DNA from: a bacterium | Lineage (GTDB): Bacteria > Armatimonadota > Zipacnadia > Zipacnadales > UBA11051 | NCBI GenBank assembly: GCA_030604405.1 | Contig: JAUVVY010000012.1 | Coordinates: 1 to 64,000 of the forward strand | Direction: 5' to 3' | DNA length: 64,000 bases | Position numbers and translations under genes: made by a program | Notes under the pieces: generated by a model | Database searches by the model: none | Told to the model about the DNA's origin: nothing | The model's input: the letters and a program-made list of their open reading frames with translations, nothing else | Shown here: positions 51,346 to 60,036 of the stretch, one piece after another | How positions within the stretch are numbered: the first letter of the stretch is position 1 | Layout of the letters: each line of letters begins with the position of its first letter

Positions 51346-53478
51346 TTACCACGCAGCGGCGCGGGCGTCTAGTTCCTCCATCTTGAAGCGGACACTTGCG
51401 ATGAACGGCTCTTCGCCCTCCACCCAGTGCCCGTAGGTCGTGACGACGATAGTGCCGTCAGGCAGCAACTCCAGCGCGGGATAGGTGCAATCGCCACCTT
51501 TGTGATTCTCCATCAGCCGCACCCGGCACTGGCCCTCGTGCCCCTCGACAATGTCTTCGTATGTGCCCACCCAGCCGACCCAGTCGCCTGGAGTGGGCGT
51601 GATGTGTGTTGTATCGCGGAAGGAAATGAACAGCCGGCCATCAGGCGCATAAACTGCCTGATGGCGATCACCGGTCAAGGCGGCAGGCAGCTCGCGCGGC
51701 TCTGACCATGTCTCCCCCTCATCGTCGCTGAAGGTGACAAACGAGTTGAATGTCCGGCTGTTTTCGCGCAGCAGCATGGCTATCTGACCGCCGTCAGGTG
51801 AACGGATCAGGCCGGGCTCACACAGGTGCGCCGTGGCATGCGTCGTGACCGCCTCCGGCTCACCCCATGTCAATCCGCCGCCCTCGGAGATCGCTTTATA
51901 GACAATGAACTTCACGCTCTTGCCCTCATTGCGCAGGAACCGCCCATCATCATGGAATACGGCCATGTAGCGGCCATCTTTCAGCCGCATCAGGTCAGCC
52001 ATGGCAACAACGCCGCCGAAATTGCCGATCGGCTCCAGCTCCGACCAGATCTCGCCATCGTCTTCCGACACCGCCATGCGAATCGGATACAGGCCCGAGA
52101 ACATGATGAGCCGTTTGACACCTTGCGGGTCAATGACGCGGTAGAGTGTGGGCACTTCCAGGGAGGTCTCCCAGCTTGCGGGCGTCGGCAGCCGCTCGCT
52201 CCAGCTAAGGCCCGCGTCGGCGCTCCTTTTCATCACGATAGCGCCGCGGCCGTGGCCCTTCGGATACACCGCAATCATCGTCTTGTTATCTTCAAGCAAC
52301 ACGGTGGTCGGGTGCCCAAGGTACTGGCCCGCCTCCCTGTCCACTGTGACCTGGCGATCAGTTTCTCGGGAAAGGTCAATCGTGGGGATGCTATAGCTCT
52401 TCGGCTCCGGGCCATCTGGCGCGCCTGCGGACAGTGTGTCCTTTTCGTCAGTCAGCCATTCGAGGGTGAACCTGGCGAATGTGATTCTCTGGTAGTCATC
52501 GCGCTCGTAGAGCAGGCCGATGCTGTTGTCCGGCAGTACGGTCAGGCACGAATAGGCGAAAGATCCCTCCCAGATCGTCTTTGCCACGGGCCAGGTCTTG
52601 CCTTCGTCGTAGCTCACCCGCACGGTTCCGTTGACGCGGTTCTGCGGCGAGGCGGGGTTGGCAAACAGCAGGCGGTTCGTACCATCGCCGTCTCGCTGCT
52701 CTGCATATCTTATGAAACTTGCCTGGCACCCCGGCTCGACCAAAGCCGGTTCCTCCCAGGTGTCCGACCACGTCTCGCCGCCGTCATTGCTGGTGGCGAT
52801 GAGCCGGTGGCCTTTGTCCGGCGACTGCCGCACGATACTCATCAGCGAGCCGTCAGCCAGCTCCACAACCTGATGTTCATTGTGCTTTGATGCGACGCCG
52901 GCACCGATCTGCCATGTCTCGCCATGGTCATCGCTATGGACCACGTGGCACATACTGGGCTCTCCGGTCTCGTGCCTGGAATACACGGGAGCCACCAGCC
53001 GACCGCTGCGCATCTGTATGCCCATCCCGGGGCCCGCATACAGACTCATCCCTTCCGGCGGCTGCAGCGTCACCGTCAGGTCCACCGGCTCAGACCACGT
53101 CTCGCCGTGGTCCTCGCTCTTTATGACGTGCAGCATGAGCCTTCGGCCCTCGCGCAAGTCCGGTTCGGGAATCGCATAATCATAGAATACCCAGATGATG
53201 TCGGTGTCGCGATCCATGAGCATGCACGGATCACAGGCGGCCTCATCTCCGGGGTATCGCTGTATGAGCTGCATTTGCGTCCAGGTTTTTCCGCCATCGA
53301 AGCTGCGCTTCATGACCAGGTCTATGTTGTTGGGGGCATCTCCGGGTCTGTCCACGCGCGCATCGCACACCGCGACCAGCGTGCCCTCGTTTGTGACCAC
53401 CAGAGCGGGGATACGGTACTCACACACCCCATCCTCGCCACTGACGAATACGTCTATGTGTTGCGGCTCTGCGGACAT
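51346..53478 (-). CDS. tandem sialidase/BNR-repeat protein without a signal peptide
   Basis: 710 residues from ATG 53478 (GGAGG upstream). The first half is sialidase-like: EYRIPALVVTNEGTLVAVCD contains the FRIP-type Arg and a conserved Asp. Asp boxes S-x-D-x-G-x-T-W occur as SFDGGKTW, SEDHGETW, SDDHGETW, SNDGGETW and SYDEGKTW. From about residue 370 a second BNR array follows (SADAGLSW, SEDDGEIW, SDDEGETW), making two fused propellers. Secreted sialidases need a signal peptide; none is present, so it probably acts in the cytoplasm on imported glycans or is not a true sialidase. A 3' fragment of a paralogue lies at 50029-50134. Confidence 0.85.
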   Translation of the reverse strand: MSAEPQHIDVFVSGEDGVCEYRIPALVVTNEGTLVAVCDARVDRPGDAPNNIDLVMKRSFDGGKTWTQMQLIQRYPGDEAACDPCMLMDRDTDIIWVFYDYAIPEPDLREGRRLMLHVIKSEDHGETWSEPVDLTVTLQPPEGMSLYAGPGMGIQMRSGRLVAPVYSRHETGEPSMCHVVHSDDHGETWQIGAGVASKHNEHQVVELADGSLMSIVRQSPDKGHRLIATSNDGGETWSDTWEEPALVEPGCQASFIRYAEQRDGDGTNRLLFANPASPQNRVNGTVRVSYDEGKTWPVAKTIWEGSFAYSCLTVLPDNSIGLLYERDDYQRITFARFTLEWLTDEKDTLSAGAPDGPEPKSYSIPTIDLSRETDRQVTVDREAGQYLGHPTTVLLEDNKTMIAVYPKGHGRGAIVMKRSADAGLSWSERLPTPASWETSLEVPTLYRVIDPQGVKRLIMFSGLYPIRMAVSEDDGEIWSELEPIGNFGGVVAMADLMRLKDGRYMAVFHDDGRFLRNEGKSVKFIVYKAISEGGGLTWGEPEAVTTHATAHLCEPGLIRSPDGGQIAMLLRENSRTFNSFVTFSDDEGETWSEPRELPAALTGDRHQAVYAPDGRLFISFRDTTHITPTPGDWVGWVGTYEDIVEGHEGQCRVRLMENHKGGDCTYPALELLPDGTIVVTTYGHWVEGEEPFIASVRFKMEELDARAAAW

Positions 53479-53526
53479 CTCGACGGCCTCCTCCAAAGTC
53501 AACCGGACGCTCAATGAAGCAACAGT

Positions 53527-55863
53527 TCAGATGTTGCCAGGTACGAAGCGCACAATCTCCCGCTGCCCGCCGGGTCCGGTGACTGTGAATCGCACACAAT
53601 CGCTGCCTTCGGGCAAACCTACAGTACTGTCGCGCACTTGTGCCGGTGTACCGTTGACCGCAAGTTTCGCGCCGGGTTCGAGATATACCTTCGCCATGAA
53701 CCCATCGGCTGCGGGCACTATGTATATGAGGGCGGCAGGCCCGTCGGCAGCACTGCCGATTTCCTTAATGATGCTTTCGCGGACATCCTCAATCAGCTCG
53801 GCGTCGGGGTTGAACTGCAACTCGGTATTGCCCCAGACCACCGGCGCCAGTATCGAGGCGAGTACAATAGCGGAGTCGTAGGTTTCCCCGATGCCGAGTG
53901 CATCGGCCTGCTGCTTGAGGGTATCGGCCAACATCCGTATCAGACCCCAGTCCTCGACTCCATCGCGCATCGCCTCCCAGCGCAATGACGGCCATACTTG
54001 CGTGATGTCGTCGGGATCAGGATAAAGAAGGTTGCCCGAGCCGGGTCGTGTGCCCGCCCGATCTGGACTTGCGGGAATGTCCCAGGGGTCGCCACGGCCA
54101 TACACTAGCACCGACCACCAGCCGGTATGCTCAAGCCCGTACATGGCAAGTGTCCAGCCCCACAGGCGCATATAGGCAGTGGGGTTGTCGAGGGCATAGC
54201 GGTTATTGCCATAAGCGCCGACTTCTTCGCCGAGTGCTTGACGCTCCCTTATGGTACTCAGCAGAGACGGCTTCATGACGCTCTGGCGCAGATTAACACA
54301 CCAGATGTCCACAAGCCCGTAGAGTTCGGGGCAGGGAGTGGCCCCGCCGGCCACCGCCTGTTTCAGCTCAGGCGCACCGGCCTTGGCAAGCTCCAGAAGC
54401 TGTTTGTAGCTGGCGATCTCCTTGAGATTCGGCTCATCCCACAGGTACATGAAGGCTTTGTCCAGCCAGCCCTTTTCGCGCAAGTGAGCGGCCATTTTCT
54501 CGCAGTACTTCGGGAAAACAGCATTGAACTGCGGGCTCAGCGGCTCCAGTCCCAGCCACTCGTTCAGGCGCGTCCCAGGGCCTCCCGCTTGACGCACGCG
54601 CCTGCGCAGCCCTAGCGGCGGGATAGAGATCTTGCCCGCGCCCTGGCTCAATGCGCTCGCCATCGCCTGGTCAAAAGCGGCGAAATCTATAACGACGTCA
54701 TCGCCCTGCTGGCGGACCCACTCCACATCGGCCAGTGCCCTTACCAAGGCCCAGTCTTCGTAGCATCCGTGGCTATAGACTTCAGCAGAGAGCGCCGACT
54801 GGAGCTGTTCCAGTTGCTCCCCTGCAAGATTGCGGGGCAGACGGACATGTGCCATGGACGGCAGCAACCGATCACGACCCAGGACGATGTCGGCGACATT
54901 CAGCGCCAGCGGCACCTCAACACCGATACCGTCAAGATGGATAGTGCCAGTGTATTGGCCGGCGGGCAGGTCTTCCGATATGTGCACGCGGATCAAAAAT
55001 GCGCTGTTGTTGGCGGGTGTGAGACTGAGCGTGCCATCCGCCTCCAGCGGATCGGGATTGGGCCCGGCGACGGCGTAAGGGCTGGTCAATGCTGCCGGCG
55101 GCAAGTCAATGTCGCGCACCGCAAAAACGGCAATGTCGTCGACCGCAATGACTCCCGGGCCATCCAACCCATTGAGTGATGCGCTCACCTCGGCGGCTTG
55201 CTTGCCCCGCAACACAAGCTGCAAGCTGGCGTACTCGCCTCTGACCGCTGTGACCACAACGCTGTCGGCCTGCGGGGCGTCGGCTGGACGGCTCTCGGCA
55301 TAGATACGGGCGGCGGGGGAGACCTGATAGACCGCAGCAGCAGAGCCGTCATAGACCAGCGCGCGCGGGCGGAACTCCGCCGGCGGCAAGAAGGCGTCCG
55401 GGGCCTCGATGATTTGCAGGTCGTCCACCAGAGCGCCGCCCGGCCCATTGACAATGCACAGCAGACCGATCCGGTCCTCGCCGTCCAGTGTGGCGAAGTG
55501 AACCTGGCCGCTTTGCCAGTCGGTATCGCCGGCGAAATTAGTGGATTCGAAGCTGACCGCCCGCTCGCCGCACCGCACAGCCCATTGCAGGCGCCCGTCG
55601 AGCTTGACGCCGCGGACCTTGTAGCTGAAACGGTAGCTGGTGCCCGGCTGCACGGGTATCGGATCAGCCAGCCAGCGACCGCGCTCGCGCTCGGCAGCGG
55701 TGATGCTTAGAACCTTGCCCTGCACGGCGTCCGCGACCACCTCACCGCCACGCCATCTGACAGCGCTCTGGCCCTCGAAGTCCTCCTGATACACCGCATC
55801 AGCGCCGGTCGCTACCACTGGCAGCAACAGCAGCAATAAGCACAAGTACCTGCGGGTGAACAT
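53527..55863 (-). CDS. exported DUF4091-type glycoside hydrolase-like protein
   Basis: 778 residues from ATG 55863, with GGAGGG seven bases upstream. A signal peptide (RRYLCLLLLLLPVVATGADA) is followed by a carbohydrate-binding-like beta-sandwich (about 20-150: YQEDFEGQSAVRWRGGE, VDDLQIIEAPDAF). A second beta domain comes next, then a TIM-barrel-like region with KAFMYLWDEPN. The C-terminal DUF4091 signature is PSLRWEAMRDGVEDWGLIRM. Such proteins are abundant in polysaccharide-degrading Armatimonadota and Planctomycetota and are thought to act outside the cytoplasm. The acidic WDEPN is the best candidate active-site element. The sialidase gene begins 49 bases after its stop. Confidence 0.85.
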   Translation of the reverse strand: MFTRRYLCLLLLLLPVVATGADAVYQEDFEGQSAVRWRGGEVVADAVQGKVLSITAAERERGRWLADPIPVQPGTSYRFSYKVRGVKLDGRLQWAVRCGERAVSFESTNFAGDTDWQSGQVHFATLDGEDRIGLLCIVNGPGGALVDDLQIIEAPDAFLPPAEFRPRALVYDGSAAAVYQVSPAARIYAESRPADAPQADSVVVTAVRGEYASLQLVLRGKQAAEVSASLNGLDGPGVIAVDDIAVFAVRDIDLPPAALTSPYAVAGPNPDPLEADGTLSLTPANNSAFLIRVHISEDLPAGQYTGTIHLDGIGVEVPLALNVADIVLGRDRLLPSMAHVRLPRNLAGEQLEQLQSALSAEVYSHGCYEDWALVRALADVEWVRQQGDDVVIDFAAFDQAMASALSQGAGKISIPPLGLRRRVRQAGGPGTRLNEWLGLEPLSPQFNAVFPKYCEKMAAHLREKGWLDKAFMYLWDEPNLKEIASYKQLLELAKAGAPELKQAVAGGATPCPELYGLVDIWCVNLRQSVMKPSLLSTIRERQALGEEVGAYGNNRYALDNPTAYMRLWGWTLAMYGLEHTGWWSVLVYGRGDPWDIPASPDRAGTRPGSGNLLYPDPDDITQVWPSLRWEAMRDGVEDWGLIRMLADTLKQQADALGIGETYDSAIVLASILAPVVWGNTELQFNPDAELIEDVRESIIKEIGSAADGPAALIYIVPAADGFMAKVYLEPGAKLAVNGTPAQVRDSTVGLPEGSDCVRFTVTGPGGQREIVRFVPGNI

Positions 55864-55996
55864 GCCAACTCCCTCCAAGTTCCCAGAGTCCTGTGCAATT
55901 ATGCACAATGACGAATCGGCAATGGCGATATTTCGTAGTATTGCCGTGAAATCCTGGCCTCACTCCGGCAATCAACTAGCCTGAATAATTCACAAA

Positions 55997-56080
55997 ACGC
56001 GTGGCTCGGCCTGACCTGTGCTAAGCGCAGGTCAGGTGAGAACGCGACTTATCGCGTTCTCAGCTTCCAGCCCGAGGTCC
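55997..56080 (+). repeat. repeat A, copy 3 (uninterrupted)
   Basis: ACGCGTGGCTCGGCCTGACC, the CTGTGC/GCGCAG palindrome, GAGAACGCGA-CTTA-TCGCGTTCTC and AGCTTCCAGCCCGAGGTCC. It has neither nested insertion. The upstream AATAATTCAC also resembles the flank of copy 1. The 403-base gap 55864-56266 contains only this and repeats B and D. Confidence 0.87.
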
Positions 56081-56130
56081 TTGGCTGTGTGTTGCCATGT
56101 GCAGGCGCAGACAAAGCCACCCTCTCAAGA

Positions 56131-56165
56131 CGCGTGGGCACCCAGGCCTTTGGCGTAGGTCAGGC
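56131..56165 (+). repeat. repeat B, copy 4
   Basis: CGCGTGGGCACCCAGGCC, then TTTGGCGTAGGTCAGGC. It aligns with the reverse complement of 25085-25120 (CGCGTGGGCACCCACGCC, then AAAGGCGTGGGTCAGGC). A few differences weaken the hairpin. Confidence 0.72.
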
Positions 56166-56175
56166 TTTCGGGTCC

Positions 56176-56226
56176 TATCCCCCTTTGATTCCCCCTTCCC
56201 TGGTAGGGAAGGGGGCGGGGGTTAGG
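56176..56226. repeat. repeat D, copy 1
   Basis: CCCCCTTCCCT and AGGGAAGGGGG form an 11-bp stem around GGT, flanked by TATCCCCCT and GGGGGTTAGG. The whole unit recurs at 61520-61570. It lies 41 bases downstream of the AAC(3)-like stop and might stop that transcript, but the repeat nature is clear. Confidence 0.82.
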
Positions 56227-56266
56227 CAATGCACGCGCCGATTCAGTCGCCGCCTGCAGCCTCCGC

Positions 56267-57061
56267 CTAGAGCAAGGTTTTTTTTGACTCCGCCGTCAGC
56301 AGAAACCCGATGTCCTTTTTCATATACGCCACGGCGATGTCGAAGAGGTCCCTTATGCGGATGTTGATTACCTCCGCCTCGCCGATCTTAGTGGTATTCA
56401 GCACGCCGTGGCCGGCATAGATGTCCTTCATCTTGGCAAAATCGTTGCGATAGCCGCTATCCGGCAGACTGAGGTATTCCACCGATTGCGAGGGTATTTC
56501 AGTTCCGTCCGCGAGAATGACCGTCGAACCCTTGAAGTCGCGATGGCGGCGGTAGGGCACCTGCATATACTCCTCGACCGCGTGCAGCCCCGTACATGAG
56601 CCGAACGTAGCGCCCAGAAACAAGTACCAGGCATTCAGCTTGTAGAGCTGGTGAAAGGTGCTGCCCTTGCCGAAGCTGCGTATGCCCTCGCCCATCACAT
56701 CATCGCGGTGCGGGCCGATGGCCGCCACCGAATGGCAGATGTGGGTGCTTCTTTTGGCTTCAGGGCGCTTGCGGAAGGTCTCCGGGATGATGCCGACCTC
56801 GTCCTTGACCGGGGTATTTGCCAGATCCAGGACCACCTTCTCCGCAGCATGGAAAGGCCCCCAGGTGAAGGTCGGCACAACGACGGTGCCGGTCGGGCCG
56901 ACTGTTTCCAGCAGCGCATCAATGACCGTATCCGCCCCGCCTTCGACATACCCGAAGGCGCTGAGCGACGAATGTACGAGCACAACATCGCCCTGCTGCA
57001 GGCCAACCTGGGTCAGGCCCTTGTCTATGTCTTGTTTGGTTACGCGGCCCTTTTGCTGCAT
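56267..57061 (-). CDS. AAC(3)-family N-acetyltransferase-like protein
   Basis: 264 residues from ATG 57061 (AAGGTGA upstream). The family features are VVLVHSSLSAFGYVEGGADT, LLETVGPTGTVVVPTFTWGP, THICHSVAAIGPHRDDVMGE, FGKGSTFHQLYKLNAWYLFL and GSCTGLHAVEE. AAC(3) enzymes transfer acetyl from acetyl-CoA to the 3-amino group of aminoglycosides. However, many chromosomal homologues, including YokD-like ones, have no resistance role and may act on amino sugars. In this carbohydrate-related region a non-resistance substrate is at least as likely. It is isolated by repeats on one side and a divergent TA promoter on the other. Confidence 0.88.
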   Translation of the reverse strand: MQQKGRVTKQDIDKGLTQVGLQQGDVVLVHSSLSAFGYVEGGADTVIDALLETVGPTGTVVVPTFTWGPFHAAEKVVLDLANTPVKDEVGIIPETFRKRPEAKRSTHICHSVAAIGPHRDDVMGEGIRSFGKGSTFHQLYKLNAWYLFLGATFGSCTGLHAVEEYMQVPYRRHRDFKGSTVILADGTEIPSQSVEYLSLPDSGYRNDFAKMKDIYAGHGVLNTTKIGEAEVINIRIRDLFDIAVAYMKKDIGFLLTAESKKTLL

Positions 57062-57185
57062 GGTCAATTCACCTTCGGCTTGCGCGGTCTTTTCTCATCA
57101 TAAGCCGCGCCCGTTCAACCGTCAACTCTTTCGGACGCGGCCCGGCTTTCCTGCCATCCGAGTGGAATGCAGCAGCAGCTTCCCC

Positions 57186-57214
57186 TTGTTTGCAGACAGG
57201 GGCTGCGGTATAAT
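57186..57214 (+). promoter_or_regulatory. promoter for the MntA-HepT operon
   Basis: TTGTTT (57186-57191), 17 bases, then a perfect TATAAT (57209-57214), 106 bases before the MntA start. No operator-like palindrome is evident nearby. The remaining 57062-57320 gap shows nothing else. Confidence 0.55.
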
Positions 57215-57320
57215 CGAAAGCGACGCCGCCAGAGCCCGCAAGAGCTGGGCCGACGGATGTCGCAAGCGCCCTTGACGGGGCGCAGCCGGCGCAATAGCAA
57301 CCGCACAGGAGAATACCAGG

Positions 57321-57611
57321 ATGGCGAGTGACGCAATTCTACAAGCGAGGCGGGATGAGATACTGCGGATTGCCACGAAGCATGGGGCACGCAACGTCCG
57401 TGTCTTCGGTTCCGTGGCACGCGGCGAGGCCGACGAGGACAGCGACGTGGACATCCTGGTGGATCTCGACCCGGGGCGCAGCTTGCTGGACCTTGCGGCC
57501 TTGATGCTCGAACTGCAGGAGTTGATCGGCAGACCGGTTGATGTGGGCACCGCCGCTGGACTCAAGGAGCGTTACCGAGAGCGGATTCTGGCGGAAGCGG
57601 TTCCTCTATGA
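57321..57611 (+). CDS. MntA-type minimal nucleotidyltransferase antitoxin
   Basis: 96 residues, with AGGAG upstream. [20 protein letters not shown] followed by VDILVDL is the GS-x(n)-DxD nucleotidyltransferase core with both metal-binding Asp; the third acidic residue is expected in RPVDVGT. MntA AMPylates tyrosine in the HepT partner and so neutralises it. It overlaps the HepT start by four bases (ATGA), the standard gene order and coupling of this system. All catalytic residues are present, indicating a functional pair. Confidence 0.93.
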   Translation: MASDAILQARRDEILRIATKHGARNVRVFGSVARGEADEDSDVDILVDLDPGRSLLDLAALMLELQELIGRPVDVGTAAGLKERYRERILAEAVPL

Positions 57612-57952
57612 GACGGATTGAAAACCGACTTGAGGACATCCTGGAAGCGATCCAGAGAATCGAAGAAGCAGCGGCGCGAGGATATGAGGTCTTCGTTTCT
57701 GATCCCTATGTGCAGGTCTGGATGCTTTACCATATACAACTCATCGGAGAGGCAGTGCGCAGCGTTTCTGACGAGTTGAAGAGCCTTCGGCCTGATGTTC
57801 CCTGGCCCGAGATCGTCGCCATGCGCAACATCCTCGTGCATCACTACTTCGGGGTCGAACTCGACGACGTCTGGGCGGTCGTCGAGAGGGATATTCCGGA
57901 TCTGAAGGCCGCAGTGCAAGCTATGTTGGCCGACCTGGAACCGGAAACGTGA
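57608..57952 (+). CDS. HepT-family RNase toxin
   Basis: 114 residues, all helical. [20 protein letters not shown] and [17 protein letters not shown] match HepT, and [18 protein letters not shown] contains the catalytic R-x4-H-x-Y motif (Arg, His, Tyr). The Tyr is the known target of MntA AMPylation. HepT toxins act on RNA in the cytoplasm. The gene overlaps mntA by four bases. The following 290 bases hold no gene apart from a ThuA fragment. Confidence 0.93.
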   Translation: MRRIENRLEDILEAIQRIEEAAARGYEVFVSDPYVQVWMLYHIQLIGEAVRSVSDELKSLRPDVPWPEIVAMRNILVHHYFGVELDDVWAVVERDIPDLKAAVQAMLADLEPET

Positions 57953-58183
57953 CGGCCTACTTCTTGGGAAGTCAGTCTTACTCGCAGCAAGTCACCGACC
58001 CTCCCGCGCTGTTCACATAAGTTGCAGTCCCCACTGTCCACGCCTCGCCCCGACGAGTTCGCAGGAACCGGTAGTAGCCTGCTGTAGTTGCCCCGTTAGC
58101 GTGTGGCCCAAAGCCTGCCGCGCAATCCGTTCATTTTTTGTGTTACACCGTTTGCGATTTCCCGCTTTGGCGGCAAGTGCGCA

Positions 58184-58246
58184 TCAGCGCCTCGCCCAGA
58201 GCATTCCGCGTTGGACGATGGTGCGGGTTCCCAGTTTGAAGTCTTC
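58184..58246 (-). pseudogene. ThuA C-terminal fragment 1
   Basis: The minus strand reads EDFKLGTRTIVQRGMLWARR and stops. The intact ThuA protein at 60724-61368 ends [20 protein letters not shown]. The DNA over GACGATGGTGCGG is identical in both. The similarity ends where the unrelated lipoprotein gene's stop begins (58245). No start belongs to it. The rest of 57953-58183 shows nothing recognisable. Confidence 0.8.
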
Positions 58247-59582
58247 ACGGCGCCCGTGCGGGCACCGTCCATTCGCGCATGTCGTTATCGTCCAGTGCCC
58301 AGAGCAGCCACTTGACGACCAGCTTAGGCTGGCCGACTACATCGTCCGCTATGAAAACAGCAACCTCGCGCCTCTCCGAGCTCATCGCTATCCCGCCGGA
58401 GGCCAATGGCTCTCCGTCCTGGTACAAGACGTGCTCAGCCCTGTAGTCAAGGAAGGCCCCGCCCGGCGGGGGGAGACGGTAGGCGACGCAGTCCACTCGC
58501 GCGCTCTCTCCTGGCTCAGGACCACCGTACAACACCGCGACAGTGTTTCTGTCGTCACTGCTCGCCACCGCCCGCATGTTCCATCCATATACCATGAGCC
58601 TCGCGGATGGACCCCCATGGCTGGCGTCGGGCTGGCGCAGACCGACGTCCAGTGGCACTAGGCGATGCGCGGGACTGACGACGTGGAAACTGCTACCGTC
58701 CGGCCCCGGAGGCATAGCATGCCGGTAGCCCGTGTCGGCAGCGCACCAGAGAGTTGAGCCTGTGGCGTCAACGAAGAAGAAGTCTCCCTGGAACAAGCCG
58801 CCCGCATCGGTCTCCAACTGCCAGCCTGCCCTGCGCACACCGTCCGCCGGCCAGTCGTGCCACTTCCATTCCTGCTGCCCAGGCGTCACGCTGGCGTATT
58901 GCCAACACTCTCTGTCCACGTCATACGCGGCAAAGGATCCATGGTCTGACGAGACCAGCACTACTCTCGGGTCGGCGCCGCAAATGTGAGGTTGCGAAGC
59001 CACGTCTGCCACAAATCCGGCGGGGAGCCCAACGCTAAGCAAACGGTCAGTCTCTGGCCACCATAGCTTGAGAGTCTGCCCCTCGCCCGATTCGAGAAGC
59101 AGCACCACCAGGTCCAGTTGACGATTGTACGACAACCTGCCGCCCGGTTGGCTGGGGAACACGGGCGACTGACCGAATATGTTTCCGTTGAGGCCTAGTT
59201 CCACTATGCCCGCGTTCTCGGCATCCCCTTGCGTCACATAGACGCCATCAGCGCTGGCATTCCACGCCGCGGAAGCGGAACTGCAGCGACCGATGATTCG
59301 TGGCTGTCCCTCTGCCACGCTGAATGGAAAGACCATCACCTCGTATGGCGACCCACTCCCATCGCCCGTCTCCGCAGGACTCCAAACGACGATCAGTCGA
59401 TTGACGCTCGGGTCGAAAGACACGTGTTGAGGCAAGCCTTGGTTCGCCGCGACCCGTGACCTGGTCGGCGCTCGGGATAGTCCCGCTGCTGCGCCGCCCT
59501 CCTGTCGTTCGCACGAACAGCCTAATATCATCGAGGCGATACAAAGCAAGGTCGATCCAATGCGCAGGACTGTGGTGCGCAT
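58245..59582 (-). CDS. putative lipoprotein, possible beta-propeller, function unknown
   Basis: 445 residues from ATG 59582, with AAGGGGGAG upstream; the open frame extends to 59714 without support. The signal RTTVLRIGSTLLCIASMILG is followed by Cys in I-L-G-C, a good lipobox, so the protein should be membrane-anchored on the outside. The mature part has repeated short strands (SFDPSVNRLIVVWSPAETGD, RLSYNRQLDLVVLLLESGEG, LMVYGWNMRAVASSDDRNTV, AMSSERREVAVFIADDVVGQ) of the kind seen in WD40/TolB-like propellers. No family is recognised. It lies between two ThuA fragments, with a stop codon next to one of them, which suggests insertion into a former ThuA locus. Confidence 0.65.
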   Translation of the reverse strand: MRTTVLRIGSTLLCIASMILGCSCERQEGGAAAGLSRAPTRSRVAANQGLPQHVSFDPSVNRLIVVWSPAETGDGSGSPYEVMVFPFSVAEGQPRIIGRCSSASAAWNASADGVYVTQGDAENAGIVELGLNGNIFGQSPVFPSQPGGRLSYNRQLDLVVLLLESGEGQTLKLWWPETDRLLSVGLPAGFVADVASQPHICGADPRVVLVSSDHGSFAAYDVDRECWQYASVTPGQQEWKWHDWPADGVRRAGWQLETDAGGLFQGDFFFVDATGSTLWCAADTGYRHAMPPGPDGSSFHVVSPAHRLVPLDVGLRQPDASHGGPSARLMVYGWNMRAVASSDDRNTVAVLYGGPEPGESARVDCVAYRLPPPGGAFLDYRAEHVLYQDGEPLASGGIAMSSERREVAVFIADDVVGQPKLVVKWLLWALDDNDMREWTVPARAP

Positions 59583-59764
59583 TGTCACTCCCCCTTCCGT
59601 CGTCGCCTGCTCCCGGTTCCTTGCCAAGTCGCGAGAGCGGTCGCACTGCTGTACACAATGACCGCGCTTAACGTCCAGAAAGCCCCCTTCCCCCGCCCGC
59701 ACGATCCGTACCATCTAACCTTCCCATTCTGGCCTCACTGCGCTCGCGTGCTTGCTGGCAGGTA

Positions 59765-59799
59765 CTAGCGGCTCGCCCAGAGCATGCCTCGCTCGACTT
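59765..59799 (-). pseudogene. ThuA C-terminal fragment 2
   Basis: Eleven minus-strand codons read [11 protein letters not shown] followed by TAG, the same as the end of ThuA ([10 protein letters not shown]). The DNA aligns with 60724-60756 with about six differences. It is short, but lies in the same orientation and only about 1 kb from the intact gene. No extension beyond it is convincing. Confidence 0.6.
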
Positions 59800-59964
59800 C
59801 CCGCCCATTTCTCCCAGAAAGAAGTGTTTCCCTTCTCCTGGCAAAGACAAGCCAATCATGATCTGTGCTGTATTGCCAAGGTATCATAGCGTACGAGTAG
59901 GCCAAGTGCAATGCCCGTTTATGGGGCAACGAGTACGCAAGACCCTTGCAGGCGGGCTTTTATG

Positions 59965-59993
59965 TTGACTGAAGGGGCAATATGGGGTAAAAT
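59965..59993 (+). promoter_or_regulatory. promoter for the HTH-RelE operon
   Basis: TTGACT (59965-59970), 17 bases and TAAAAT (59988-59993) lie 43 bases before the antitoxin start. Upstream, GCGTAC near 59889 and GTACGC near 59933 flank TGCCC/GGGCA, a possible extended hairpin or operator. The 454-base gap 59583-60036 holds otherwise only ThuA fragment 2. Confidence 0.62.
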
Positions 59994-60036
59994 CAGCATG
60001 ATATCAGACAGAACAGGACGAAAGCGGTGTTTTACC

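Noticed and set aside
56267-57061. Aminoglycoside resistance gene
   Set aside because: The AAC(3) fold is clear, but many chromosomal homologues do not confer resistance and the context is carbohydrate metabolism. Resistance is not claimed.
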